IMG/VR virus record: IMGVR_UViG_3300025910_000020
Span: 1-38,527 of that record
Reading direction: 5' to 3' (one strand)
Length of the DNA stretch: 38,527 nt
Source: a virus
Shown: positions 24,556-30,997 of the stretch, piece by piece
Numbering within the stretch: the first letter of the stretch is position 1
Layout of the letters: every line of letters begins with the position of its first letter
Translations under genes and position numbers: made by a program
The notes under the pieces: model-generated
Seen by the model: only the letters and a program-made list of their open reading frames with translations
Told to the model about the DNA's origin: nothing
Databases searched by the model: none

Positions 24556-24840
24556 TTACGTGCCTGCGTTCCAGTCGAAGCCGGCTTTCTTAGCTTTCTT
24601 GGCTTGTTTTGCTGTGAGGACTACTTCGCCCTTGTGTAGCAAGGCTTTACCGGTTTCTTTGACCTTGCCGCCCTTCTTGTAACTGCCTCGATCTATTAGA
24701 CCTGACATGTTCTCTCCTTTGGTTCCTTCGGCTATCACTTGATTTGCGAATGACTTAGAGAATCCTGCGGCTTTACCTGTGGGCTTGAAACCGTGTTTCA
24801 CGGCTTCGGCCAGTTTTACCTGCTTGCGGCTCCAAGGCAT
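24556..24840 (-). CDS. Small basic phage protein
   Basis: 94 residues, very Lys-rich. The C-terminal half includes KKGGKVKETGKALLHKGEVV and VLTAKQAKKAKKAGFDW, a motif I know from many short phage proteins. An internal ATG in good context (MSGLIDRG, after GGAGAGAAC) could start a 49-residue form. The ATG overlaps the upstream stop (TAATG). Function unknown. Confidence 0.65.
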   Translation of the reverse strand: MPWSRKQVKLAEAVKHGFKPTGKAAGFSKSFANQVIAEGTKGENMSGLIDRGSYKKGGKVKETGKALLHKGEVVLTAKQAKKAKKAGFDWNAGT

Positions 24841-25097
24841 TAGCGCTTACTCCGTGCTTCCAAGAGTCTCAAGCGGTCCTCTTGGTCCTCTTGAGCCTTT
24901 TCCAAAGCGAGGATTCAATAGTCGTGGGCTTGGATGGCGTTTCCATGAGCATGGCCCATCTTATAGTGCTCGTTCAACCTGTGAAGGTCCAAGGCTTCGC
25001 TGTTGCCGTTCTTGCGTTTGATCAGCCATGTAACCAAAGCTACCAAGGCACTGATCACGGCTAGGGCTAGACCAATGATCTTCTCGGTTTCTCCCAA
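24840..25097 (-). pseudogene. Holin-like one-TM protein with an in-frame TGA
   Basis: The first 60 codons start MGETEKIIGLALAVISALVA and give one membrane segment (residues ~7-25) followed by basic residues and a His-rich stretch, stopping at TGA 24917-24915. The frame is then open for 24 more codons that read as a charged coiled coil (LEKAQEDQEDRLRLLEARSK) and ends in a TAATG overlap with the next gene. The TAATG coupling suggests that the longer form (TM plus coiled coil) is the ancestral product. The TGA may be a mutation, an error or a readthrough site. The short form could still be a holin or accessory lysis protein. Confidence 0.6.
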
Positions 25098-25598
25098 TCA
25101 CCGCTTCTCCCACTGATCTATCGCCTTGATGATAGCACCTACTCCAGCATCTACAGCTTCGTCGTAGCGTCCCTTCTGGATGTGTGGTCTCATGACCTCA
25201 CGGCAGATTCTCACGGCTTCACGGTCTGGAATCGCTGCCTCTAGTCCGTAACCTACCGTGATCCAACGCATGTCATCCCTTGCAAAGAGCCAGAGGACTA
25301 CTCCATCGTCGTAGTTTTCTCTACCTATTCCCCAGGCATTGAAGACACGAAACGTGAAGTCCTGATAGGGTTCGCCCTTTGTTGAGTCTCCGATCCAGAC
25401 GAAGACCTGATGCTTGCTGCGCTTTTCATAGGCTTCCAATGCTTTGTCCAGGCGTTTGACTGTCTCTGGATTCAGTAAGCCTACATTGTCGGTGAGCCAT
25501 CGGTGAGGAGTTGGAGGGAGGGGCTTGGGATGGGAGCAGGCTATCGCCAGAGCAAGAATCAAAGCCGCTCGATCTATCCGCGTGTTAGCGACCTCCAC
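25098..25598 (-). CDS. TPM-domain lipoprotein
   Basis: 166 residues from GTG 25598, which has GGAGG a few nt upstream and gives a clean lipoprotein signal (RIDRAALILALAIAC, Cys at position 21). The remainder is a TPM domain: LTDNVGLLNPETVKRLDKAL (~35), HQVFVWIGDS (~65), FTFRVFNAWGIGRENYDDGV (~85), WITVGYGLEAAIPDREAVRI (~120), and a C-terminal helix. TPM domains occur in chloroplast and bacterial membrane proteins, one linked to photosystem II repair and a phosphatase activity. A lipidated TPM protein in a phage lysis region is unusual; it should sit at a membrane face. Role unknown. Confidence 0.8.
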   Translation of the reverse strand: MEVANTRIDRAALILALAIACSHPKPLPPTPHRWLTDNVGLLNPETVKRLDKALEAYEKRSKHQVFVWIGDSTKGEPYQDFTFRVFNAWGIGRENYDDGVVLWLFARDDMRWITVGYGLEAAIPDREAVRICREVMRPHIQKGRYDEAVDAGVGAIIKAIDQWEKR

Positions 25599-25692
25599 CA
25601 CCACCGCCTCCGGTTTGTCCGCCTCCCGGTTCAGCATCAGCCGGTCTAGGCTTGGGCTTCGTTGCTTTCTTACTACCCTTCTTCTTTGCCAA
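25585..25692 (-). CDS. Tiny basic, Gly-tailed protein
   Basis: 35 residues from a TTG directly after the upstream stop. It is bipartite: MAKKKGSKKATKPKPRPADA followed by a Pro/Gly tail ending in seven Gly and Arg. An AGG lies shortly before the TTG. Such Lys/Pro/Gly tiny proteins are seen in phage genomes. The 3' end overlaps the TPM gene start. It may only couple translation. Confidence 0.5.
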   Translation of the reverse strand: MAKKKGSKKATKPKPRPADAEPGGGQTGGGGGGGR

Positions 25693-26160
25693 TCAACGCC
25701 TCGCTTTCATTTCCGCCGTGAGGAGTCTCAACTGTAACGTCAGTTCATGAGTAGCCTGGGTCTGTAAATCCACCCTCGTACTCAGTGCATTGACCGATCC
25801 TGTCAACTGCTGGGTCTGAGCCTCTACCACCGCTACACGCTCAGAGAGTCTCGCTTGATATTTAGTCGGAGCGTCGGCTATCGAAGCACTCAAATGCTCT
25901 ATCTGAGCGTCCCGGAACATCTGAAGCCTTGAGACCAACGCTCCGACGACTCCAGCGCCGCAAATGATCACCAGGAGCAGAAACCACCGTGGGGCTATGT
26001 GCTTCCAATCTGGATGTTCCTCCGTCTTGGGCCCCCTTACCAGATTGATACTCTGCATTAGCCGTTTCACGTCTCCTATGTAGCCATCCGTGAGTCGCGC
26101 TATGTTCCCTGTACTGAGCTTGCGTTCTCTCGGTTGTTCAACAAGCCTTATGGCGTCCAC
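25693..26160 (-). CDS. Membrane-anchored coiled-coil protein, spanin-like
   Basis: 155 residues from GTG 26160, which overlaps the upstream gene by 13 bp. A cytoplasmic N terminus of ~80 residues is followed by one TM segment (RWFLLLVIICGAGVVGALVS) and then a long helix to the end (for example ERVAVVEAQTQQLTGSVNAL). This N-in, TM, periplasmic coiled coil layout resembles inner-membrane spanins (Rz), although the cytoplasmic part is longer than usual. The lipoprotein two genes downstream could act as an outer partner, but its domain (TPM) is not a spanin type. Confidence 0.6.
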   Translation of the reverse strand: MDAIRLVEQPRERKLSTGNIARLTDGYIGDVKRLMQSINLVRGPKTEEHPDWKHIAPRWFLLLVIICGAGVVGALVSRLQMFRDAQIEHLSASIADAPTKYQARLSERVAVVEAQTQQLTGSVNALSTRVDLQTQATHELTLQLRLLTAEMKARR

Positions 26161-26399
26161 ACCAGTTCCGCCTCTGCGCCCAACTTGCCCTTGTATGGTT
26201 TGTAAGCCGCCGCGAGAATAGACCATTCGTCACCAAGTCTGATCATCGCCGTAAGCGATGCGCTTGTCTCGCCATCCCTGCGGTCCGCATGAGCCACAAC
26301 CGCAATAGGCTTGTTAGCTGGGACCTGGGCCAATACTCTGTCTATCTGCGCTTGAAGTGCGCTGTCGCTGAATCGACGGATCTCCACCGTCTCAGGCAT
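26148..26399 (-). CDS. Small soluble protein, function unknown
   Basis: 83 residues, starting MPETVEIRRFSDSALQAQID, with a mixed alpha/beta pattern (KPIAVVAHADRRDGETSASL). No Cys and no TM. It overlaps both neighbours. Not recognised. Confidence 0.65.
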   Translation of the reverse strand: MPETVEIRRFSDSALQAQIDRVLAQVPANKPIAVVAHADRRDGETSASLTAMIRLGDEWSILAAAYKPYKGKLGAEAELVWTP

Positions 26400-26583
26400 C
26401 CGGAGCTTCTACCTTCGGCTTAGGACCATCAGGAAGGAACCCCAGCTTCAGCAGAGTACCAATCCCCAGGATGGAATCCGAGATGTTCTCATGGCCTGTT
26501 GCCTTGAATCCGCCGGCCAAGAACAAGAGAGCCACCGCGGCCCAGCCCTTGTGACTGTGGATGAAGTCCAAAACCTTGTCCAT
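26392..26583 (-). CDS. Small one-TM protein, possible holin
   Basis: 63 residues from ATG 26583. Residues ~13-27 (KGWAAVALLFLAGGF) form one membrane segment; the C terminus is Pro/Lys-rich (DGPKPKVEAPDA). The ATG follows the upstream stop by one base. Small TM proteins clustered downstream of an endolysin may be holins, but there are several candidates and none is diagnostic. Confidence 0.6.
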   Translation of the reverse strand: MDKVLDFIHSHKGWAAVALLFLAGGFKATGHENISDSILGIGTLLKLGFLPDGPKPKVEAPDA

Positions 26584-26584
26584 G

Positions 26585-26707
26585 TCAGCAACAGTTGTGA
26601 GCACAGCCGGAACAATGACTGTCTAGGTCGAAAGTCACAGGCTGAGTCTTGGTCTGTGAAGCAACCGCCAGAAGCGCAGCGACCAGAACGACAAAAGCAA
26701 GTCTCAT
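26585..26707 (-). CDS. Secreted Cys-rich micropeptide
   Basis: 40 residues. A strong SD (AAGGAG, 5 nt) precedes ATG 26707. Residues 1-16 (MRLAFVVLVAALLAVA) are a signal peptide; the predicted mature peptide of ~24 residues ends HCSGCAHNCC with four Cys and two His. The set could bind metal or form disulfides outside the cytoplasm. No family known to me. Confidence 0.65.
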   Translation of the reverse strand: MRLAFVVLVAALLAVASQTKTQPVTFDLDSHCSGCAHNCC

Positions 26708-26817
26708 TCTCTCTCCTTCGGTTTAACCGCTGCCACCAATAGTAACCCAATCGCTGCTAGATACATCAGTCTTTCCATGGGATCTAACTTCTCAGCCTTG
26801 GCCAGATTCTCCAACAT
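26704..26817 (-). CDS. Small one-TM protein
   Basis: 37 residues from ATG 26817 (an in-frame ATG at 26868 would give 54 residues; neither has a good SD). It contains LDPMERLMYLAAIGLLLVAA, one membrane segment, and a basic end. It overlaps the next gene as ATGA, which supports translation. Confidence 0.5.
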   Translation of the reverse strand: MLENLAKAEKLDPMERLMYLAAIGLLLVAAVKPKERE

Positions 26818-26990
26818 GAGTTTTGAAGGTTGGGGAGAATGCGAGGCGAGCAACGAGCAGGATCTCATCACTCGCGACCTACTGAGCTAGGCCGTGGACT
26901 CGCATCCGAAGTTGTTAGCATTTCGGACGTAGTGGCTTCCACCGCTTCTGTCGCCACATGCTGTGAATCACTAGGCACATGACCCTCTGG
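26818..26990. other. 173-bp gap without a supported gene
   Basis: Only very short frames are open. The minus strand holds TAGCTCAGTAGG, which resembles a tRNA D-arm, but no anticodon arm or T-loop follows. No promoter or terminator is seen. Confidence 0.5.
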
Positions 26991-28058
26991 TTAGGGAAAC
27001 GTTACCACGTTGGAGCAATTCGACTTTCCGCAAGCCTTCAAGGTTCCATGCCCACCGGTCACCTTGCAATTGTAGGGGTTTCCATCAAAGCCGGGGATGA
27101 TATCTAGGCCCTGCGAAGCCTGCCACTCAGGAACACCAGAGAGGACTTGCTCACAGACGATGGCGTTCTGATTACCCCCATCGACCCCCAACGTACAGCA
27201 TTTCGTCCGGCAGTTTGCAAACACATCGCTCCGTACCGGGATGCCGCAGTAAGCCGCCGTCGCTGTGTACTGCTGGGGATTGTGCCCAATCATTCCGATG
27301 TGGAGATCAACGTAATAGTCCCCTCCCACAGTCACAGGACAGGAAGGACCGGGGCTAGGCGTGGGCCCCGGCGTTGGGGTGGGTGTCGGCGTGGGAGTCG
27401 GGGTAGGACCGGAATCTATAGAGCATACGCCCTTTGTAGGAATCCAACTAGGTCTAGCGGCTCCGGGACTCCATACGACTTTCCCGGAACCGAAATTGGC
27501 CACGTGGTAACCCTCGAATGGTCCGTCACAAGCGGTATTCACCGCTATCTCATCAGTCAGTCCAACCTGATGCTGGGTTGCACAGAGGCCGCGCTTTCTC
27601 AACTCAGCGTTAACCCGGGCCATCCATTTCTGAGCACCTTGCTCTCCCGGGCCTTCGCCGTGGAAGCAGTCCGAACCCTCCGAGCAACCCGTCAGATCGC
27701 TCATGACCCGGTTGACCATGGGTCCGATAGCCAGCGTAGTAGGCCCTGGACCGCTCCAGGATGCGTTGAGAGGCCCTGTACAGATCGGGCGAGGGGTAGG
27801 AGTCGGGACTGGTGTCGGGAGGGGCGTAGGCGTCGGAGTAGGGGTTGGAATGGGGTCCGGGGGCCTAGTCGTGGTCGTTGTAGTCGTCGGAGGGGTCTGG
27901 CAAGCCTTGATGACCTCAGCACACCCAGGAAGCTCTGGATGCTCCAAACAAGCCTTGCAGACCTCCGGAGAAGGTTTGTCGCAGGACTTGAGGCCAGAAA
28001 CCAGAATCAACGCCATCGACCATGGGAACCAAACTCCTAAAGCCAACGCTCGTCTCAC
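26991..28058 (-). CDS. Secreted Cys-rich protein with two Pro/Thr linkers
   Basis: 355 residues from GTG. The N terminus has a hydrophobic segment (ALILVSGLKSC, possibly a weak lipobox). A small domain with four Cys follows (PSPEVCKACLEHPELPGC). Linker 1 is a Thr run and PTP repeats; domain 2 (~95-220) has CSEGSDCFHGEGPGEQGAQK and QHQVGLTDEIAVNTACDGPF; linker 2 is again PTP repeats; domain 3 (~250-355) is Cys-rich (NCRTKCCTLGVDGGNQNAIV). Pro/Thr linkers are typical of extracellular enzymes and binding proteins and rare in phages. It lies right downstream of the endolysin gene. It could act on the cell surface; function unknown. Confidence 0.75.
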   Translation of the reverse strand: MRRALALGVWFPWSMALILVSGLKSCDKPSPEVCKACLEHPELPGCAEVIKACQTPPTTTTTTTRPPDPIPTPTPTPTPLPTPVPTPTPRPICTGPLNASWSGPGPTTLAIGPMVNRVMSDLTGCSEGSDCFHGEGPGEQGAQKWMARVNAELRKRGLCATQHQVGLTDEIAVNTACDGPFEGYHVANFGSGKVVWSPGAARPSWIPTKGVCSIDSGPTPTPTPTPTPTPGPTPSPGPSCPVTVGGDYYVDLHIGMIGHNPQQYTATAAYCGIPVRSDVFANCRTKCCTLGVDGGNQNAIVCEQVLSGVPEWQASQGLDIIPGFDGNPYNCKVTGGHGTLKACGKSNCSNVVTFP

Positions 28059-28072
28059 TCAACCCCCTTGAA

Positions 28073-28330
28073 TCACAACAGCCAATCGGGCAAAATTCCC
28101 GGGAGAGCGAAACCCTGTCCGGTCCTGCCCTCCCGGGCGCTTGCAGTCAAACAGTCTGTCGCAGTTTTTATTGGCACCTCTAGATTACCAGCGGGCCGCG
28201 CTGGCGCGGTAAGATCGGGACTAAAAGCCTTGCAGGTACAATTCGCGCCATGGCAAACAATGCAGGCTTTGGGGTCAGCACAATGACGGATCGCGCTATG
28301 ACCGCAACGGCACCATTTTACCCGCGCCAT
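28073..28330 (-). CDS. Zinc-finger small protein
   Basis: 85 residues from ATG 28330, overlapping the endolysin gene by 13 bp. Residues 7-35 hold WCRCGHSAIRHCADPKACIV and CHGANCTCKAF, a cluster of seven Cys and two His. The C-terminal half is Ala/Pro/Gly-rich and likely disordered. No TM. Function unknown. Confidence 0.7.
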   Translation of the reverse strand: MARVKWCRCGHSAIRHCADPKACIVCHGANCTCKAFSPDLTAPARPAGNLEVPIKTATDCLTASAREGRTGQGFALPGILPDWLL

Positions 28331-28770
28331 GTTGCCAACGTGACTTCGGGTCTCAAATCTATGTGGACGTGGCCTCTCGGCCCCTCGGAAGGATAAAGCC
28401 CCACTCCGCGAATGATTCCGCGTTTGTTCGCTTGCTCCAGGCAAATTTTCCCGAAGTCCTCGACTAGCATCCCTGCCGGCGGACCCAAGTCCAAAGCCCT
28501 GCCAAAGAGATGTTGGCTCGCTCCCACCCCTCCGACCTTGGCGTTCTGTGCCTGAGTCCGATAGGCGCTGATTATGTCTATGGGGGCTTCATCTACCGCC
28601 ATAAACCTGGCGCAGGCTTCACGGATGGATTCAAACTCAGATGCAAGAGCTATGGCGCGGTCTATCCACGTCTTCGGGTAAGGGCTACGGGCGGCATCGT
28701 GACAGCCAAGTTCAGCCCAAGAGCAGTTCTTGCTCGGACCATCGCTTACCACCGGGCCACCCCCGTCCAC
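28318..28770 (-). CDS. Endolysin, M15-type peptidase
   Basis: 150 residues. Zinc-site motifs of M15 (peptidase M15_3-like) peptidases are visible: IISAYRT (~87), GASQHLFGRALDL (~101-113; His and Asp ligands) and HVHIDL (~136; His ligand and catalytic neighbour). These enzymes cut peptide stems of peptidoglycan. There is no signal peptide, so a holin would be needed for release; several small TM proteins are encoded downstream. The start is a GTG; a second GTG 18 bp further is possible. Confidence 0.85.
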   Translation of the reverse strand: MDGGGPVVSDGPSKNCSWAELGCHDAARSPYPKTWIDRAIALASEFESIREACARFMAVDEAPIDIISAYRTQAQNAKVGGVGASQHLFGRALDLGPPAGMLVEDFGKICLEQANKRGIIRGVGLYPSEGPRGHVHIDLRPEVTLATWRG

Positions 28771-28819
28771 TTTGAACCCGTCATAGTTTCCGCTTTGCTC
28801 ACCGGAGAGTCAACGGGTT

Positions 28820-29197
28820 TCACGCTGCTATCCCCAACTGATGCGCTCGTTGTCTCAGGCTCTCAACCAACATGGGATAGTCAGGCTTCGTCACCTTCAA
28901 GGCTTCCCATCTCAGCCGGCTCCATGTCTCCTGTCCCATTTCGTTGATGCACCACTCATCCCATTCAATCGGGCGATGGGTGTAGAACACATGATCGCCA
29001 GCGCAAAGACAAAACGCGTTTCCCTCGTCCCACCGTGTCCCAAGATATCGCCTAGAGAAAACGTGAGCGCATTGGAGACCATCGGCCGTTCCGCAACGCT
29101 GACAGGCCCCCCGACTTCGAATGATCAGCGAGAACAAACGGTCAGCCTGACGCTTGAGCTTGGACTTACTCGGCTTCTTAGGCTTCTTCAGTCGCAT
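28820..29197 (-). CDS. NinG/HNH-like nuclease
   Basis: 125 residues. A basic N terminus (MRLKKPKKPSKSKLKRQADR) leads into RGACQRCGTADGLQCAHVFS, which is a CxxC zinc pair followed by the (Q/H)xxH motif of NinG and HNH-type proteins; NAFCLCAGDHVFYTHRPIEW follows. Lambda NinG (Rap) is a structure-specific recombination nuclease. The match in motif order and basic start is good. It overlaps the upstream gene by 10 bp. Confidence 0.75.
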   Translation of the reverse strand: MRLKKPKKPSKSKLKRQADRLFSLIIRSRGACQRCGTADGLQCAHVFSRRYLGTRWDEGNAFCLCAGDHVFYTHRPIEWDEWCINEMGQETWSRLRWEALKVTKPDYPMLVESLRQRAHQLGIAA

Positions 29198-29451
29198 TGG
29201 ATTTGATGCTCACAGACAGCATAGCCATAGGAGTAAGTCAGTCCCATTTCCTCAAGAGACTTGCGTGTAACCCTCCAGACAAACTTAGTGCCGCAGATAC
29301 GTCGATCTGGATTCGGTTCCTCCGGTGGCAATTCAATCTCAATCCACTTGCCACGCCAATTTTTCCAGCCCCCACGCGCCAATCGTTCCGGCCCGTCTTT
29401 CGCGTGGCCGGGGAATATGACGGCATCAACAAGCCGTACCATGGTTGTCAT
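29188..29451 (-). CDS. Small hypothetical protein
   Basis: 87 residues starting MTTMVRLVDAVIFPGHAKDG, with RRICGTKFVWRVTRKSLEEM in the second half and two further Cys. A good SD (GGAG then AAGGG) precedes the ATG, and it overlaps the upstream stop (ATGA). Not recognised. Confidence 0.7.
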   Translation of the reverse strand: MTTMVRLVDAVIFPGHAKDGPERLARGGWKNWRGKWIEIELPPEEPNPDRRICGTKFVWRVTRKSLEEMGLTYSYGYAVCEHQIQCD

Positions 29452-29606
29452 TTGCCCTTCTCCTGGCCTTCCACAATTCTCAACAGTCGCTCTAGATAAG
29501 CCCTGAACGTTTCATTGGGATGCTGCAAGTTCTCGCGACAAACTTTTATCCAGTCCTCGTGCTCGTTCTGCGTAGGCTTACGAGGTCTACCGTTCTCCTC
29601 AGTCAT
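29448..29606 (-). CDS. Small helical protein
   Basis: 52 residues, starting MTEENGRPRKPTQNEHEDWI and ending in a leucine-containing helix (FRAYLERLLRIVEGQEKGK). GGAATTCG precedes the ATG; it overlaps the next gene as ATGA and the previous by 8 bp. No Cys pair. Could be a small DNA-binding or adaptor protein; unknown. Confidence 0.65.
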   Translation of the reverse strand: MTEENGRPRKPTQNEHEDWIKVCRENLQHPNETFRAYLERLLRIVEGQEKGK

Positions 29607-29745
29607 CGAATTCCGGGAAAAGAGGGGGCAAACAAAAGCCCACTATCATCATTACCGGTAGCACCCACCATGTCTCCCAAGCCCGAGGAAGAACCAGAGC
29701 AAAAAGCAAAAGTACCGTGAATGTCTTCCATCGTATTCGTTTCAC
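29599..29745 (-). CDS. Small membrane protein with Trp-rich segment
   Basis: 48 residues from GTG 29745 (GTGA overlap). A basic start (MKRIRWKTF) precedes a hydrophobic segment TVLLLFALVLP and a second one WWVLPVMMIVGFCLPPLF, so one or two TM passes. Another frame over the same bases gives a Gly/Ser-rich product and is less credible. Function unknown; possible lysis or superinfection role is speculation. Confidence 0.65.
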   Translation of the reverse strand: MKRIRWKTFTVLLLFALVLPRAWETWWVLPVMMIVGFCLPPLFPEFDD

Positions 29746-30002
29746 GATACGGCCTCCAACCAATGCTTGTAAGCCTGCTCAACTGGTCCAGCCCAATACA
29801 AGAGCGTTCGGCCTTTGCCCTTGCAGTCCTCGAAAGCTCTGAGCACGATCCGGAGCGGAATGTCACGATCCATCCACGTTGAAACCACGAACCATTCCGC
29901 AGGAGTCATCAGGTCCAAGGTTAACCGGGGGCTTCCGACACTATGTTCCTTCAGTGCTCCCCAAACTGCACGGGCGTACTGGTAACGCTGATCGCTAGTC
30001 AT
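29742..30002 (-). CDS. Small soluble helical protein
   Basis: 86 residues from ATG 30002 (ATGA overlap). It contains MTPAEWFVVSTWMDRDIPLR and IVLRAFEDCKGKGRTLLYWA, then VEQAYKHWLEAVS. A domain with this W-x-DR-IPL and R-x-L-x-Y-(C/A) pattern occurs, as I recall, in uncharacterised bacterial and phage proteins of replication regions. No function can be assigned. Confidence 0.65.
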   Translation of the reverse strand: MTSDQRYQYARAVWGALKEHSVGSPRLTLDLMTPAEWFVVSTWMDRDIPLRIVLRAFEDCKGKGRTLLYWAGPVEQAYKHWLEAVS

Positions 30003-30346
30003 TTCAACTGACGCAAGATCATATTCCAGACGTAGTAATCCGGATTGAGAAAGAGAGTCAATAACCAGTACGCACCAATCCAAGCGAGCATCAGTCCGAA
30101 GACAATGCCGATACTTGGCAAGCAGGCTGGGAATTGGCCCCATTCATTGATGAAGTCCTCATCAGCAAGCCAATGCTTGATCAGTCGGAAACAACCATAA
30201 GCAATAGCTAGCCCCACAAGCACCCCCACGAGATCATCCAAGGCACAGATGGGCAGTTGCTTTCGATAGAGTTGCAACAGATTCTCGGCCGTGGTTCCTA
30301 GTTTCGCAGCCAAGAGGGCCAGTTGATCTTGTAATTTCTCAGTCAT
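29999..30346 (-). CDS. Membrane protein with several hydrophobic segments
   Basis: 115 residues. A soluble N-terminal helix (MTEKLQDQLALLAAKLGTTA) is followed by hydrophobic segments near 38-55 (LVGVLVGLAIAYGCFRLI) and 78-98 (IGIVFGLMLAWIGAYWLLTL). It is the first gene after the promoter at 30365-30393. It could be a holin-like or other inner membrane protein. Confidence 0.7.
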   Translation of the reverse strand: MTEKLQDQLALLAAKLGTTAENLLQLYRKQLPICALDDLVGVLVGLAIAYGCFRLIKHWLADEDFINEWGQFPACLPSIGIVFGLMLAWIGAYWLLTLFLNPDYYVWNMILRQLK

Positions 30347-30364
30347 CCCACTTTCTCCAGACCA

Positions 30365-30393
30365 GCACTATTCGGTGTTATGTAAGATGTCAA
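30365..30393 (-). promoter_or_regulatory. Sigma70-like promoter before the lysis/late block
   Basis: TTGACA (30393-30388), 17-nt spacer, TAGTGC (30370-30365, weak -10) on the minus strand. It shares the CGCTTGAC context with the promoters at 1067-1072 and 36791-36796. It would drive 29999-30346 and the genes below. Confidence 0.5.
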
Positions 30394-30433
30394 GCGTACA
30401 CCTCTCCCATTCCCACGTCATCGGCCTTCCACG

Positions 30434-30673
30434 CTATCCGCCCTCGGCCTCTTCGGCGTACCGGATAGCCCTCGTGGCGGTTCTTTTTGGACGGTATGAC
30501 TGTGGACCTGGGCGTATGGGGTACATCGCTGGATCAACCACCAGCCCGGAGCCAGGTAGAAACTCTTTCGAGAAGAACCTTTGAGGCAGGAACGCGACCG
30601 TCCTTTGGGTCCGTGGGCGCGTATGTTGTGATTCAAGGCGAGTATGACTCGACTCGCCCGTACTGACCGCCAT
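30434..30673 (-). CDS. Small basic protein
   Basis: 79 residues. GGGGAGG at a 6-nt spacing before ATG 30673 is one of the best ribosome binding sites in the window. It starts MAVSTGESSHTRLESQHTRP and continues with FLPQRFFSKEFLPGSGLVVD. No domain recognised. A longer overlapping frame up to 30846 is judged less likely. Confidence 0.6.
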   Translation of the reverse strand: MAVSTGESSHTRLESQHTRPRTQRTVAFLPQRFFSKEFLPGSGLVVDPAMYPIRPGPQSYRPKRTATRAIRYAEEAEGG

Positions 30674-30826
30674 AGTTCGCCTCCCCTTGCCGCTGAGGCT
30701 TGACGGACTCGGGATAGGGAACTATATTGGGCTTGTCTTGCCCGCGTTCCCGATTCAGCCGGGTACGCCAAGCCGCCCGAGTTAACTCCTCGCGGCGGCT
30801 TTCGTTCGTCAGGAGACAAGTTACGC
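30633..30826 (-). pseudogene. Small helical protein gene with a probable +1 frameshift
   Basis: ATG 30826 has AGAGG 6 nt upstream and starts MRNLSPDERK. One base further, another frame reads SRREELTRAAWRTRLNRERG and NIVPYPESVKPQRQGEANYG to a stop at 30633, which is far more protein-like than the first frame's continuation, yet has no start codon of its own. One extra base near 30795-30800 would explain this. The alternative is real frameshifting or coincidence. Confidence 0.45.
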
Positions 30827-30846
30827 ATCCGAAACCTCTTTGTCAA
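30818..30846 (-). promoter_or_regulatory. Sigma70-like promoter inside the end of a zinc-ribbon gene
   Basis: TTGACA (30846-30841), 17-nt spacer, TAACTT (30823-30818) on the minus strand. It overlaps the 3' end of the gene at 30821-30997 and precedes the genes at 30826 and 30673. Confidence 0.6.
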
Positions 30847-30997
30847 GAGGCTTTGGTTTTCTCCTGCCGTCCCTTCTTACCAGGTCCACGTCCGCACACT
30901 CCTCACACCTATCCCCGGTATCCAAAGGCTTGTTCCCACAAATCGAACACTTACCCTCGGCTATCTTCCGTAACTGCCAACGACGTTGACGTGTCAC
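30821..30997 (-). CDS. Zinc-ribbon microprotein
   Basis: 58 residues from GTG 30997 (GTGA overlap). A basic helix (MTRQRRWQLRKIAEGK) leads to CSICGNKPLDTGDRCEEC, two CxxC knuckles 14 apart, then a basic tail (RRDGRRKPKP). Basic helix plus zinc ribbon suggests nucleic-acid binding. Gene order pairs it with another zinc ribbon just upstream. Confidence 0.75.
   Translation of the reverse strand: MTRQRRWQLRKIAEGKCSICGNKPLDTGDRCEECADVDLVRRDGRRKPKPLDKEVSDA

Noticed and set aside
26840-26930. tRNA-like string TAGCTCAGTAGG on the minus strand
   Set aside because: A D-arm-like pairing is possible, but there is no 7-nt anticodon loop with a 5-bp stem and no TTCRANN T-loop at the right distance.
27361-27420. 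Noncoding direct repeats at 27361-27420 and 27785-27860
   Set aside because: They encode the PTP linkers of one protein and need no other explanation.
27147-28040. 297-codon plus-strand frame opposite the Pro/Thr-linker protein
   Set aside because: Arg/Gly/Ser-rich antisense shadow of the PTP repeats, with no SD.
30418-30846. 142-codon minus-strand frame
   Set aside because: After the first ten codons it is Arg/Ser/Pro-rich and less protein-like than the frames beside it; the 79-residue gene inside has a far better SD.
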